DNA of 64,000 nucleotides from Hymenolepis diminuta (Eukaryota; Platyhelminthes; Cestoda; Cyclophyllidea; Hymenolepididae), in the NCBI GenBank assembly GCA_900708905.1, contig CAADRB010000074.1, forward strand, positions 393,880 to 457,879. Direction: 5' to 3'. The notes under the pieces are model-generated. The model made no database searches, was not told the DNA's origin, and saw nothing but the letters and a program-made list of their open reading frames with translations. The number at the start of each line of letters is the position of its first letter. The first letter of the stretch is position 1. The translations under genes and the position numbers were made by a program. Shown here piece after piece: positions 26,701 to 37,211 of this stretch.

Positions 26701-29700
26701 GTGCTTACTTAAGCTGAGTACAAATGATGTACTTGCGTATTTCTATTGCTCCGCAATCATAAATTTTGAATTATATATGAGACGAATAGGAGTATTCGTA
26801 TTTCCAAAAAACAACATTTTCTGGCAAAGGAGTAATCCCCAAGTCTATTTAGGAAAGCATTTTTTCAATACCCATCTTCATTAGAGAAGTAATATTATGA
26901 AGCCTTCCGAGTATGAAACTGGAATTCTATCGGCACATACTGGTCAGGCTTAATTAGTGCGATTGGTCACTCCGCTCACCGGCTGTGCACCGACAGACGT
27001 CGAATCCGTGATCTCCGAACACGTTAACCACTGCGTCAATGGCGCATTGTTGGGGCAAGAAATATGATTTTGTGTACCTTCTGTTCCCTTTATAGGTCAG
27101 CTTGAACTATCACAATTGATCGTTTCACTCTGTAGATGTGCATATAATCAGTCATGGGCATTGTACTTTTTTCAATTGGGGAATTGTCTCCTAGAATATC
27201 GACCTTCATCCTGTTATGAAGTCTAACACTAGCGTAACTCAGGTTTTAGTTCTATTGCTCGCCCGTCATTCCTATCACACATGTGAAATCGACTTTTGAT
27301 ATATTGATGGAATTAAAATGTCATACGTCTTGTAAGATCCATATTTGCGTATTTGTCCTTTTTAACCCTATTTGCGCGGGGTACTTTATTCTTTTTAGGT
27401 CTCAGTCAATCATAATTTGAATCAATATGTCATGTGGATCTTAGCTACTTGGAAATAAGTGGCTTAAACATGCGAATCGTGCACAAGGATATGCCTTTAA
27501 ATTTCGATAATTGGTAATCCGTGTGGCTATTGTTGACGAGTCTTTGTCATTTCTAGGACCTTATTATTTGGAATGAAGTAAGTAAACCACTTATTAGACC
27601 ACAATAAACTCAAGAAATGCACATACACTGTCTTGCGAAAATCATCTCAGATTGGAAATGTTTAAATCAACTGTTCCTTTGAAGTTCGGTATTGATTGTT
27701 TCTACCCCTTATATCAATCAATTTATGGGTTGGTTGAGACGCGTTCCCAGACGCTACACTATCACCATTTTCGTCAATCTATTTTGGAATGAAGTGATTT
27801 CTACCTTCATTCTTGTCAACCGCAATTTAGGAAACAAGGGTCGTTGCACCGCTAGTGAGATGCGATTTCACTCAATCACCTTAGTCACCTAGCCACTTAC
27901 ATTTTTGCTGTGTATACGAACGCGATATTGAATTGTGTGTCGAAATGTCCTCAGTCAGTGAAATCACTGTACTGATTCCGTTCTAGTTATGTGAAACTTT
28001 CTCATATAAACGTACCTTTTAGTATTTGCACATAAACAATCAGTACTCTCCGGGTAAATAACCTGTTTACATTTTGCACCTTTTTATCCTCCGATTACAG
28101 TATCTTCATAGGTGCTCATTGGATCGAGAAATTTCTATCTATCTATAGCTACATTATTTGAATTTTGTATTCACTGTATTAGACCACCGTAAGTGTTGCA
28201 TTTTAGAGGTTTTAGTGGCAATTCACCTGCATACATTAGTCTGAATCGTTGGTTTAAATTAGCAATTATCTTAATGGACTTTACTTTGGTCAATCCCCCT
28301 CACTCCATTGAGTCAAAAGTAGCAAGTGAGTTTGAATAGTGTGGCGGCGGCAACGATTGTTACCATGCTGTCATTATTATTAATAAAAAAAGATCAGATA
28401 GTACTAGAATTATCAAATGAATTAACTATTGATCTGATTACTGATGCGATTACTTGTTGGTTTGTATTCTATAGATTAGTGGAGCAAATTTTCTTGATCA
28501 TTTACCCAATCAAGTGAATAAAAAGTGGAATCTTTTAACTTGTTCGATTATTCTATCAAATAAAATGAAGAAATTGTGTTTCTAGTTCAAATACTGAAAA
28601 TTAATCTGTGTATAATATAGTATAGTTGTTTGAAAGCTACAGTCAAATCGATTGTCTGTTTAACGTAACTTTCTTTTGACACAGGGTACTTACTGACAAC
28701 AGTAAGTAGTATATAACATATGCTTTTCTTTTCTTTTTACAGAACCGCGCAGCACAAGCTGCAACGTCTTCTCTTCTCTCAGACACAGGTCCATCATCTA
28801 CAACCACGGCGACAGGCAATGGAGGGGGTCTTTTCAGCCTGATCGATACTTCTCTCTCAGCCGCCCCGGCTAACATGCCCGATCCCTGGTCCACCATTGC
28901 TAATGCTGCCCCTGCTACTAGTAATGGAAATAGTAGTAATAGCACCAACCATGCTCTTATTTCACCTGGTTCGGCGGCGATAACCTCACCGTTCGATACA
29001 CCGGCAACAGCTTTTATTGCGCCTGTGCAAGTGAATAATACTAATAGTGCCCCTGGTGGGAATCAACTTAGTCTTGTTGATTCTTCACCATGGTCTCCTA
29101 AGGGTGAGTGTAGATACGTCTTTTATGACACGCATGGGATCTGCAGTTGAATCTTCGTGTATAATTATTGGGATCGTTCGAGATTTCCTAGAATATACTA
29201 TCCATTTTTGGAGTAATTATGGAATTTTTGGATGGGCTATTATTTCTTCCCGTAGCTATATTCCATTCAGTTCCTTGTTTGTAGATCGCGATAGGATGAC
29301 ACCATTTCATAAACATGCGCTAAAATGTTCAACATTACTTTAATTATCCAAGTTTTCGTTCATTTAGATCAAACATTTATCGAAATATTATAAGCAGTAG
29401 ATTCATTAGGTCCTCATTTTGCCTTAGACCGGACTGGAAAATGAAATCATTTTATCGAAAGTTCTGATACCATCTGACATTTTAAAAAATGTTATTGAAG
29501 GCTGTATATCGTAATTCTTCCGAGGTCTACTTCATATCTGACGCCGATGGCTTAATCAGAAATGTAAAATGAGCTGCCACAGAACACAGGATCAATAAGT
29601 AGTGGAAGTCACAGCATTGCAATGCTTAGGTCGCGTATACTTAACCAGCCTTAAAGTCTGTTTTTGTTTTGTGTGCAGAGTTGGAGTGGTTTTAGAGTTA

Positions 29701-30953
29701 TGTCGGAGGTGATGAGATAAATATTCGCTCGTAATCTGAAGTCCTACAATTATAATAAAAGATAGCTTCATTTTTTGTCCACAGTTATGTTTTTACTTCC
29801 GTGATGCAGTTCGTTTATAAAATTCCAGTAAATGTTAGCAAGTTAGGTAAGATGACTATGAATTTTTCATTCACCCTTATTCAAGCTTTTATGAAAACTT
29901 GTTTAGTGTTGTCCAAGGTTCAGACTCATAAGAAGACTTAATACAATTTTAGTAACAGATGACGTCTTTTGTAAGTGATTTGCAGTTATTTGGGTTTGAA
30001 TTTCAAGTATTTCTAGTTGTTGTCTATTCTATTTCCTATTTAGATGCGTTGCAACTACAACAGTCGCATACAGTTCCAGTGGCGAACAACAATCCTTGGG
30101 CCGCTTTAGACCCGCTCGAGTCTGCCTTTCCATCCACCAGCGCCCCATCTCAGAACGGCAATGGAAATAATAACGCCTTCGATCTCGGTGATTTCACCTC
30201 CGCCACTAGCTCTGAAGCTACTGCTGCTGCAGGAATTCCAAATTCTTCGGCTTCCACTACCTCATCCGGTGATTCTACGACCACGGCGACGGCTACCACG
30301 GCAACTCCAACTCGAAAGCGAACCCCCGCTGACTTCCTGGGTGACCACAAAGACCTAGTAGATCTCGAGAAATTGGTTGATAGAAATCCCGGTACGTTAT
30401 ACAAACCTCCATTCCCCTTAACCCCCCTCATTCGTATTTCCCTTTTATGCATCTCTCACTTCTTTTAGAACGTTCTACGCCTTTGGGTTTGTTTTCTAGC
30501 TTTTTTGTTTTTCACTAATAGTTGGAATTTGATTTGATTGCATGTTATTGATTTAGTTGTTTTGCTCTCACTGAGATTACTTTTAGAGGTTAACGTTCGA
30601 TTTGTTTTTTCCCCTTTTCAGCTTCTACAAATCCTTTCGCAACTAGTACACGCCCTCTAACTGGACATTCAACAAACCCCTTTAGCGCGAATCAGCCACC
30701 GAAACCCTCTTTGAATCAACTAAGTTCAGCAGCTGCAGTAGCAAATGGTGCCCCCATGGCCTTGATGGGGGCTCCCGTCAACCGAACACCCTCTGCATTC
30801 ACCACCTTCACTGGTCAGCAGCAACGATATGGAGTTACTCAACCCTCTCACCCCTTCTTTAACCCCGGTCAGTCAATAGTACAAGGCATGCCAGTACCAC
30901 CAAACCAAGTCCCCAACTCACAACCTCAACAAAGCCTCAATCCTTTCTTTTGA
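11436..30953 (+). CDS. EPN: Epsin (ENTH-domain endocytic clathrin adaptor), 6 exons, 604 aa
   Basis: Exons 11436-11750, 15635-15905, 22073-22260, 28743-29103, 30044-30391 and 30622-30953 join in phase (1815 nt with stop). The ENTH domain spans about residues 8-142, with the family's N-terminal helix-0 region and the conserved EATSNDPWGP segment; it binds PI(4,5)P2 and bends membrane. Two ubiquitin-interacting motifs follow at about 213-230 and 238-256. A disordered tail carries AP2 motifs DPW (305-307), SPW (373-375) and NPW (395-397), a clathrin box LVDLE (483-487), and EH-domain-binding NPF at 498-500, 513-515 and 601-603, the last almost at the C-terminus. Domain order and length match animal epsins. 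Its role is to recruit clathrin and AP2 to ubiquitinated cargo at the plasma membrane. Introns 1-3 are 3.9-6.5 kb. No motif class is missing. Confidence 0.95.
15028..15056 (+). repeat. (AAAT)n microsatellite
   Basis: AATAAATA units repeat about five times, then ATTTATTT follows. A simple sequence repeat. Confidence 0.75.
15480..15595 (-). repeat. SINE-like repeat copy in epsin intron 1
   Basis: Read on the minus strand it has an A-box-like TAGCACAGTGGTTAATG and then a weak B box. It ends only about 40 bp before the epsin exon 2 acceptor. Confidence 0.4.
15635..15905 (+). CDS. EPN: Epsin exon 2 (end of ENTH)
   Basis: Residues 106-195. It contains GKDVGNSVREKA and LLRDEERL, typical of ENTH helices 7-8, then a Gly/Ser linker. 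The acceptor is TTTTACAG|GAT and the donor GCTG|GTAAGT. Confidence 0.93.
20630..20835 (+). repeat. SINE-like repeat, fairly complete copy
   Basis: An A-box remnant (ATGCAAGAATCAACGTG) and B-box-like GAGTTCGATGTC at 20681-20692. The shared body follows: CCAGTGAGCAGAATGGCTAA, ACTGGTTAAGTCTGGCG, GTGGCAGAACTCG, then CCCAAGATAAGTGG. Confidence 0.55.
21795..21965 (+). repeat. SINE-like repeat, 3' part
   Basis: It shares GTCCAGTGAGCAGAGGGGTCA, GTGGCAGAATTTGAGTCTCA, CCAGAGAGTCCCCATGGTGC and CCTAAGGTGGG with the other copies. It is about 1 kb from another copy in the same orientation. Confidence 0.5.
22073..22260 (+). CDS. EPN: Epsin exon 3 (two UIMs)
   Basis: Residues 196-258. UIM1 contains LQLALAISKEE with the invariant Ala/Ser pair. 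UIM2 contains LQMVLEQSKREE, where Val replaces the usual Ala. The acceptor is CATTCTAG|GT and the donor CAG|GTACAT, phase 0. Confidence 0.92.
22261..28742 (+). other. Epsin intron 3
   Basis: 6482 bp, AT-rich. It holds one clear minus-strand SINE-like copy (26935-27065). Open frames at 23007-23411 and elsewhere look like chance. No RNA gene is seen. Confidence 0.6.
26935..27065 (-). repeat. SINE-like repeat, best tRNA-like head
   Basis: On the minus strand, A-box-like TGACGCAGTGGTTAACG (about 27038-27022) is followed by B-box-like GGATTCGACGTC and then the body CCGGTGAGCGGAGTGACCA. The spacing fits an RNA polymerase III internal promoter. Confidence 0.6.
28743..29103 (+). CDS. EPN: Epsin exon 4 (DPW region)
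   Basis: Residues 259-378. It is Ala/Ser/Thr/Asn-rich, with DPW and SPW AP2-binding motifs. The acceptor is TTTTTACAG|AAC and the donor AAGG|GTGAGT. Confidence 0.9.
29104..30043 (+). other. Epsin intron 4
   Basis: 940 bp, AT-rich. It holds one weak SINE-like fragment (29680-29745) and nothing else I can support. Confidence 0.6.
29680..29745 (+). repeat. SINE-like repeat fragment
   Basis: TTATGTCGGAGGTGATGAG matches the copy at window position 18-40 (AATGTCAGAGGTGACGAG). Only the head is recognisable. Confidence 0.25.
30044..30391 (+). CDS. EPN: Epsin exon 5 (NPW and clathrin box)
   Basis: Residues 379-494. It has NPW, an FDLGDF patch and the clathrin-box LVDLE. The acceptor is CTATTTAG|AT and the donor CCCG|GTACGT. 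Confidence 0.9.
30622..30953 (+). CDS. EPN: Epsin exon 6 (NPF repeats, stop)
   Basis: Residues 495-604 and the TGA at 30951-30953. Two TNPF motifs lie near the start, and the chain ends LNPFF. The acceptor is CCTTTTCAG|CT. Confidence 0.93.
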
Positions 30954-31404
30954 ATCCTTGCTCTCGCTTTGGAACTATTCATACTCCCTTCCTCCGCTCC
31001 GCATCAAAATGATATTTGTTTGAATTATGCGCAATGGAAGACAATCTCACATTCTTGTTCCCCTGTGTATGCTTGTGACGACTATATGAATGTGTTTAAT
31101 CTCATCCCTAACTTTCCTCTATTGAAAGAGAACGATAATGGTTATGATGTTGAATATATATTTATGCAAGCGACGTGCGATGATCTCATGTGTGCTAATC
31201 CCTCCTTTCCTCCTTCTCGCTTTTATTCGATTCTTTTTCCCCAATTTCCCAATTCCCCCCCCCCCCTCCCCCACTTCTCTTCCTTTCTTCCATAGTGAAT
31301 CGAGCACTTTTTCATTACACGGATACTTATTAAATGACATAAGATCATCAGGACTATTGTCTCGAGTTTGGTTCCCTTCGAAGCAATTGGAAATCGGCAG
31401 TGAA

Positions 31405-31410
31405 AATAAA
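31405..31410 (+). promoter_or_regulatory. Epsin poly(A) signal
   Basis: Canonical AATAAA about 450 nt after the epsin stop. Confidence 0.5.
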
Positions 31411-34113
31411 ACCTACAATCAGTAATGAATGTTTAAATTTTCCTTTACTGAGTATTATACTTTCTAGTTGGGAAAATTTGAATGTGCTTTCATTGTGGGA
31501 GGAATGAAATAGCAGTACTGCGAATATGTTGTACAGTTATGGTGTCTGTTAAATATAACTCAAGAACTCGAATGAATTTTTTGAGATTCATGATTTGAAT
31601 TGCTAAAAGTATGGGAAAAGAATGAGAACAAAGTATGTAAACACACAAGATTGGAAAAAAACATTGTTTTAGAAATGACGTATAAATGGCCTTCAAACAT
31701 GAAGAGATGGGGAGACACTAGTGTTTTAATACAGTGCTTGATAATCAAAAAAAGATATTAAAATTTCATGAAAGGAAATGGGAGATTCACCCTTAACGGA
31801 GGGTTAGTGAGATCAGGAATGACTCTTAAACACTGATGGGTAAGCGAGAGGGGGAGTCTTCATAGCTTGGGATTGGCATTTTCAGTATTGGCGGCCTTTG
31901 CATTTGGTCCACTTCCATGTGCCATAACAAGTTACGCATTTGTATGGAAGTCGACTCAGAATTTGGCCCTATAGAACTTTATTGAGGTGCTGCTACGTTT
32001 ATGTTGTTTTTGTATTGCTCAAAGAACGCTTACTTGCTAACGCAGTTATTTCTCGATGTAGTATAGTAAGATATTGCCGAAGAACATTGATTAAAGCTTT
32101 AAACTGTTTCTATGATACCCCAGTATTACGCTTCTAACAAAAAGATCTATGACGGTTGCACATCCAATCACCTCATGCCGCTAAATTTCCCGCTCCACTG
32201 TACCTCAAAGTCAAAAGATCTCAGAATAACTCAAAACGTTTGCTAAGTACAAAAAAAGGACTGTCATTGAGGTCTGTTTCACACAGTTTTAACAAACTCA
32301 TAATCAGAGAGGAGCGTCTTAGATGTACTCTGTCTCACCTGTCAGAGACCCGGATTCTGACTTTGTAGTAAAATAATGATTAATAATTAAGTAAAACAGA
32401 TAGGGCGCCGTAATATTGAATTTTTGAGAAATCTGTAGTGATTCAGTAAAGTGTTAACTGCTAATGAAACAAGGTTGTTTAGACTGTCATACTGAGAGAC
32501 ACTAATCATATTGTTACGGCGTGAAGAATTGGAAGTAGGCTAAGCCAGCAACCTCGTCAGCCCAGAGTGGAAGCACGCACGATACGTGCAGACTAATATG
32601 AGCACAGGGCGTAGATCAGCATGGGAGAACAGTAATCACTGACTAGAACAAGAGACATCCTCAGTCAAAAACCAAATATACGGTCTGCTATGGGCGTTAG
32701 TGAGCATTGTGGCAAGATAGTCACTCTCAGGAGCTTTTCGCCCATGAGTCTTTTTCTTTTGAAAATGATAAATGGGTTCAGGGATAGGTAGAATAGGATA
32801 GTACGGCTAACACACTTACCTGGTTAATACACACGGTGGGGTTCCCTCTCGAAGCTACAGCGATGCATCAGAATGCAACGTTCCTTTCACAGAAGCATGG
32901 AGAGGAGAAAACACTCCGTGAGGAGTTTCATAAGGAGTTTTGAGAAATTGATAGAGGAAAATAACCATACTTTAGTAATCGAGGAAGAAATTACTAATTA
33001 ATAGAATTGAACCACTTTTACCAGATTTATTTCTTGTAATATTATCCACTAAGCTAACTCCTCCACCAAAGACAAAGCTTATCCACATCATTTCAAAGAT
33101 TCTTCTGCTATATCACACTAGAACTTCGAAAGTACCTCAAAACGAAAGTGCAAGTATTTGGAGGATATTAATCAAATATTTCATCTTCTATATTTCCCAC
33201 GAGCATAGTGATGAAATATTGCGGGTATTATAGGGAATTTAGGAAAATGAGTTATGCCTATGAGCATATTTTCTCTCCTTTTCCTCTTCGCATAAAGGAA
33301 AACATAACACCAGCATACTTGATGTAGTGCATTTAATAGGGAAAATATTTTTCAAATTCCACTTGCTCCACTCTCTATCGATACCGAGGATTCATAAAAG
33401 AATAAACACTTGTAACCGTTGTGACGTATATATTCATTACTCGGATTTACTTTCACTTTTATCAGTTCTTCAGGAAATTTTTGCCAGTTGTTTTCCGAAT
33501 GACTAATTTCTTTTAGACTCCCTTTAGCTCATCCTTATCATTTTAATTTAAGCATCAGCAACATCCTTATATCACATCGATGGACACCCGACATTGTCAG
33601 TCACTGGATCGGTCGTCCGCTGAGTCGGCTCGACCAGGCTAGGTCGTCTACAATCCTTAACAGCTCGTGTGATATCCGGACTCTCAGCGTCTGACTGTAT
33701 GATAACTCCCTCTCGGATAGGATCACTTAAGTATAATTGACTTCTCCGTGTCGCCAAGACTGTTTCGTTTGCGTATCTAAATAGTTAAAACGGATAATGT
33801 TATCAGATGAGACCGAGATAAGATGAATTATTTCCAGATTTTGTGTGCAGTTCTCAATGAAGTGCAATTTGCAAAGCAGAAGAGTGAAAAGATAGAAATA
33901 AAGTAAATTAGCTCAAGATGAAGTCCTTTTAGCATAATAATAATCCATGGCGAAACAAAATTTTCACGAGTTGGAGTTGGAGAAACAAATGCAGTAGTTA
34001 ACAAGAACTGAAAGTTACCAGTTTAGGAGTTACCAAATTGTAGGAACTACAGAACCAGAACCAGATCTGAGAAGTTAAGAAAAGCAAACTACAGTTCCAA
34101 CAAGTAGAACACA

Positions 34114-34404
34114 AAGAGTTGTGTAGGTCAAAGTGTATCTAATAAAGCACGATGAGGACTGGAGAGAGTAGTACAGATGAAGGACAGAAGAGATGGGAGG
34201 GAAAGGTACGAGCAGATCAGTGTCAAGCGCGTGTCTGCGTGTGTATAGGTGAGTGGAAATACAAGGACGGCTTATAACGAATCATTTGAGTAAGGACGTG
34301 GATGAGGTACAAGTACAGATATACTTTTAAACGAAACGGGACAATTAGAGAAAAATTAAAATCAATAACCTCGCCTAGACATGACGGAGGGGGGGGTTGA
34401 CTCA
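34114..34404 (+). repeat. Inverted repeat, left arm
   Basis: The first about 235 bases match the reverse complement of 35345-35110 with only three differences that I can count. Identity decays over the last about 50 bases, ending with a shared CTAGACATGAC and GGGGTTGACTCA. The arm is less AT-rich than its surroundings. No protein is encoded. Confidence 0.92.
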
Positions 34405-35055
34405 TAGGGCCATTAGGACGAAAAATAAATGTATTTTCATATAGAATGCGGAGAAAGAGCAATTTTGGAAATGAATATCTTTACAGTTAGGATGTATTGA
34501 CAGTTCAATCCTAAAAGTGAGAATTGGGGCAATATGAGTCACAGTCGGAGAATCCGGAGAATTTCTTTTGAGTTCCGAAGCTAACAGGTTGCCCGCCTTC
34601 TTAATTATAATTTTGAGACCTTTCAATCTAGTTATCATTTTTTTAACAAAAAATCCGCATGATATAATTTCATATGATTTCTTGATCATCTTTTTCAACA
34701 AGGGGATAATCTCTTTCAGTAGATAATCTTTGAGTTTGAATTTGTTTGATCGATCTGCTAGTTCCTTCTCATCTCACTGTCATCAGCAGAATCGGTGGAG
34801 CGGGAGGGTCCACATATATCATTTTCCTTTTACATTTTAGTCACAAGTGGTGTTTACTGACCTGAAGAATAAATTTCTTCCTTCTTCTGACGTGAAACTT
34901 CCATCTCCCTTTTTCGGGAGACTTCGCTTTTCTAATTATTTGACAATATATTGAAAGATGACTATGCTTTTCCATAACTATTCTTTATTCACTTCTATAC
35001 GATAATACTTCCGAATTTTTTTTCCCACGAAGTCGCAGTGGTGTCTATGTCTCTT

Positions 35056-35345
35056 TGAGTCAACCCCTCTCTGTCATGTCTAGATGAGTTTGTCGACTTT
35101 ACTTTTTCTCTAATTGTTCCGTTTCGTTTAAAAGTATATCTGTACTTGTACCTCATCCACGTCCTTACTCAAATGATTCGTTATAAGCCGTCCTTGTATT
35201 TCCACTCACCTATACACACGCAGACACGCGCTTGACACTGATCTGCTCGTACCTTTCCCTCCCATCTCTTCTGTCCTTCATCTGTCCTACTCTCTCCAAT
35301 CCTCATCGTGCTTTATTAGATACACTTTGACCTACACAACTCTTT
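35056..35345 (-). repeat. Inverted repeat, right arm
   Basis: Mirror partner of 34114-34404, with a spacer of about 651 bp (34405-35055) that shows no symmetry. A transcript through both arms would form a hairpin of more than 230 nearly perfect base pairs. Confidence 0.92.
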
Positions 35346-35689
35346 TAGGAACTGGGGACTTTTATGACACGTTTTAGGTTACGGAATTCACCTCTGTACT
35401 TCAAAATGTGTGACAATATTAACTGAAGGCATATTTCTATCAACTATTGAGCAAAAACTCCCTGAGTGTTAGTCTATTTACTAATATCACTGCTTCAATT
35501 GTAGAAGAAAGTGTACGTTTTGAATTTTCCACTGGTTTACTGATGCACACTTTTCACATATTTTCCACTTAATCTCCATTTAAAAACATTTCAATATGCT
35601 TGTACAACCCGAACCCAAATATCATTCGAAGTAAGATTCCTAGATACCTGAACGTTTCTCTACATATTTTTGACTCCTTTTCCAGAACT

Positions 35690-35795
35690 CGTGAAATCTG
35701 GTTTAGATGAGTACGTTAATCACTGCGCCACAAAAACTATTAGTAAGCCTGTTGGATAAGCTTGGTGAGTTAAACCAATTCCTAGGTCGTCAATC
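35690..35795 (-). repeat. SINE-like repeat fragment
   Basis: On the minus strand it carries TGTGGCGCAGTGATTAACGT, a near-perfect A box, about 345 bp beyond the inverted repeat. Confidence 0.4.
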
Positions 35796-36913
35796 TAGTT
35801 GTGCTCTCTGTCCTTCTCTTCAGTATTACTAACATCATCCATTAACTGGTTAAACTCCATTATTACATGAACAGACGCCGTCAAACATGGCTCAAAGTTG
35901 TGAGATCTTTATCCTGGTTGTATAAATCATAGTCTACTGGTCTACTGGTGGTCTTCAAGTTGCAAGGCACGCTGCTTTTGATATCTTTACGGTTAACTTA
36001 GACAAAACTGCTATCGGTGCGGCGATGGTTTGACCTTCGGTCGTCAATTTTATGAGGTGGCCTCTTTTTTCCATAATCCGTATTTTTTAAATTAATAAAA
36101 GGTTATGGAGGAAAAGAACTTCAGCCTTATCCCTAAAAGCTAAATAGGGTCTGAGCTAACCGTAGCCTTTAGCTGTATTACAATAGCAGCCATGCTTTAT
36201 GTAACTGTTCTTCTCAAATTGTACTCTCCTATATTTTCAATAATTTTCTTCATGTCGCTTAGTAATATCTAGCTTCATAAAGCTTCCTGTTTACGTTGGT
36301 CAAATTAGTATGTTGGCGATTTTAACTTGTGAAAGCCTGTTATTGTTCCCTTGGTGGACTGCCCTTTCATTTCTCGTTAGTATTTACTTTAGTAGTTTAC
36401 TTTTTCATATCTCTATCTCAGCCCGCGCATTTTAATTAAACACGTCAAAAAAGGAGAAAGGCAGGATTATGGCAAGACAAACTTGTATAGATCTTAATGC
36501 AATATCAGTTACAATAATAATTACATTCATGTGCACTGGTAACAGTAAAAATGCAAAGTGGCTGAGGGGGGGGGGGGTTGACAAAATGGGGAATAAAAGG
36601 TTTGGATTGAGAGTCACGTATGAAGAAATATCGATCTGTGCATAAAAATTGTCTCTCACTCTCTCCAACTGTTCAGGGAAAAAAACAATAAAATGACATC
36701 TACATTGACCCTGTATATGCCCTGTCTATTAAAACGTATTGTAACTTTTGTACACTGCTTCCTCTCATTGAAGACGTTCGCTCATCCACTGGTTTAAACT
36801 GAGAGTGGGCGTGTATATATGAACATGTGGGGTATTTGGAATGCCTGCTAATCGATGATTGAATGTGCGTGTATGGGCAAATGAGTAAGCGAGCGAACAC
36901 AAATGCGGAATAT

Positions 36914-37211
36914 TCAAACTGGTCTGCAGAAGAGCATACGCATTTGAGTCTTGACAGGTAGAGCCTTCAATCGGGAGACAGAGACGCCTACGTTTGCAGC
37001 CAATTGAGCTGAATCTACTCCGTAGAGCTCGTAGAGCGAAACGACACTGAGTCGCTCCATGGTACGAGGATGGGTCAATGCACGACACGAGGGGTTACAT
37101 AGCGGAGTCATGTGTGAACGACCAGCGCAAGCTGCAGCCAAATTTCCTAACACTGATGTTGGGAAACCATCACTGGATACTTCATCTTCTGGACCAACAT
37201 CAAGAGAGCAT
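36914..37211 (-). CDS. notum: Notum exon 12 (C-terminus)
   Basis: 298 nt including TGA. It has CNPSC, matching the conserved CNxSC of the family tail, and a helical C-terminus ending CRPV. Confidence 0.9.

Larger units (their letters stand above)
30954..36913. other. Convergent intergenic region, epsin to Notum
   Basis: 5960 bp between two stop codons. Contents in order: the epsin 3' UTR with a C12 run (31255-31266); a less AT-rich stretch near 32510-32830; a 61-codon minus-strand open frame at 33572-33757 of unknown origin; the large inverted repeat (34114-35345); a SINE-like copy (35690-35795); a G12 run (36566-36577). No gene is supported. Confidence 0.6.

Noticed and set aside
26995..27040. 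Possible functional tRNA gene
   Set aside because: A and B boxes are present, but there is no foldable cloverleaf or anticodon arm, and similar heads recur in a repeat family. Better read as a SINE.
32510..32830. Possible solo LTR beginning TGTTACGGCG
   Set aside because: The start is LTR-like, but no matching CA end, target duplication, second LTR or primer-binding site could be found.
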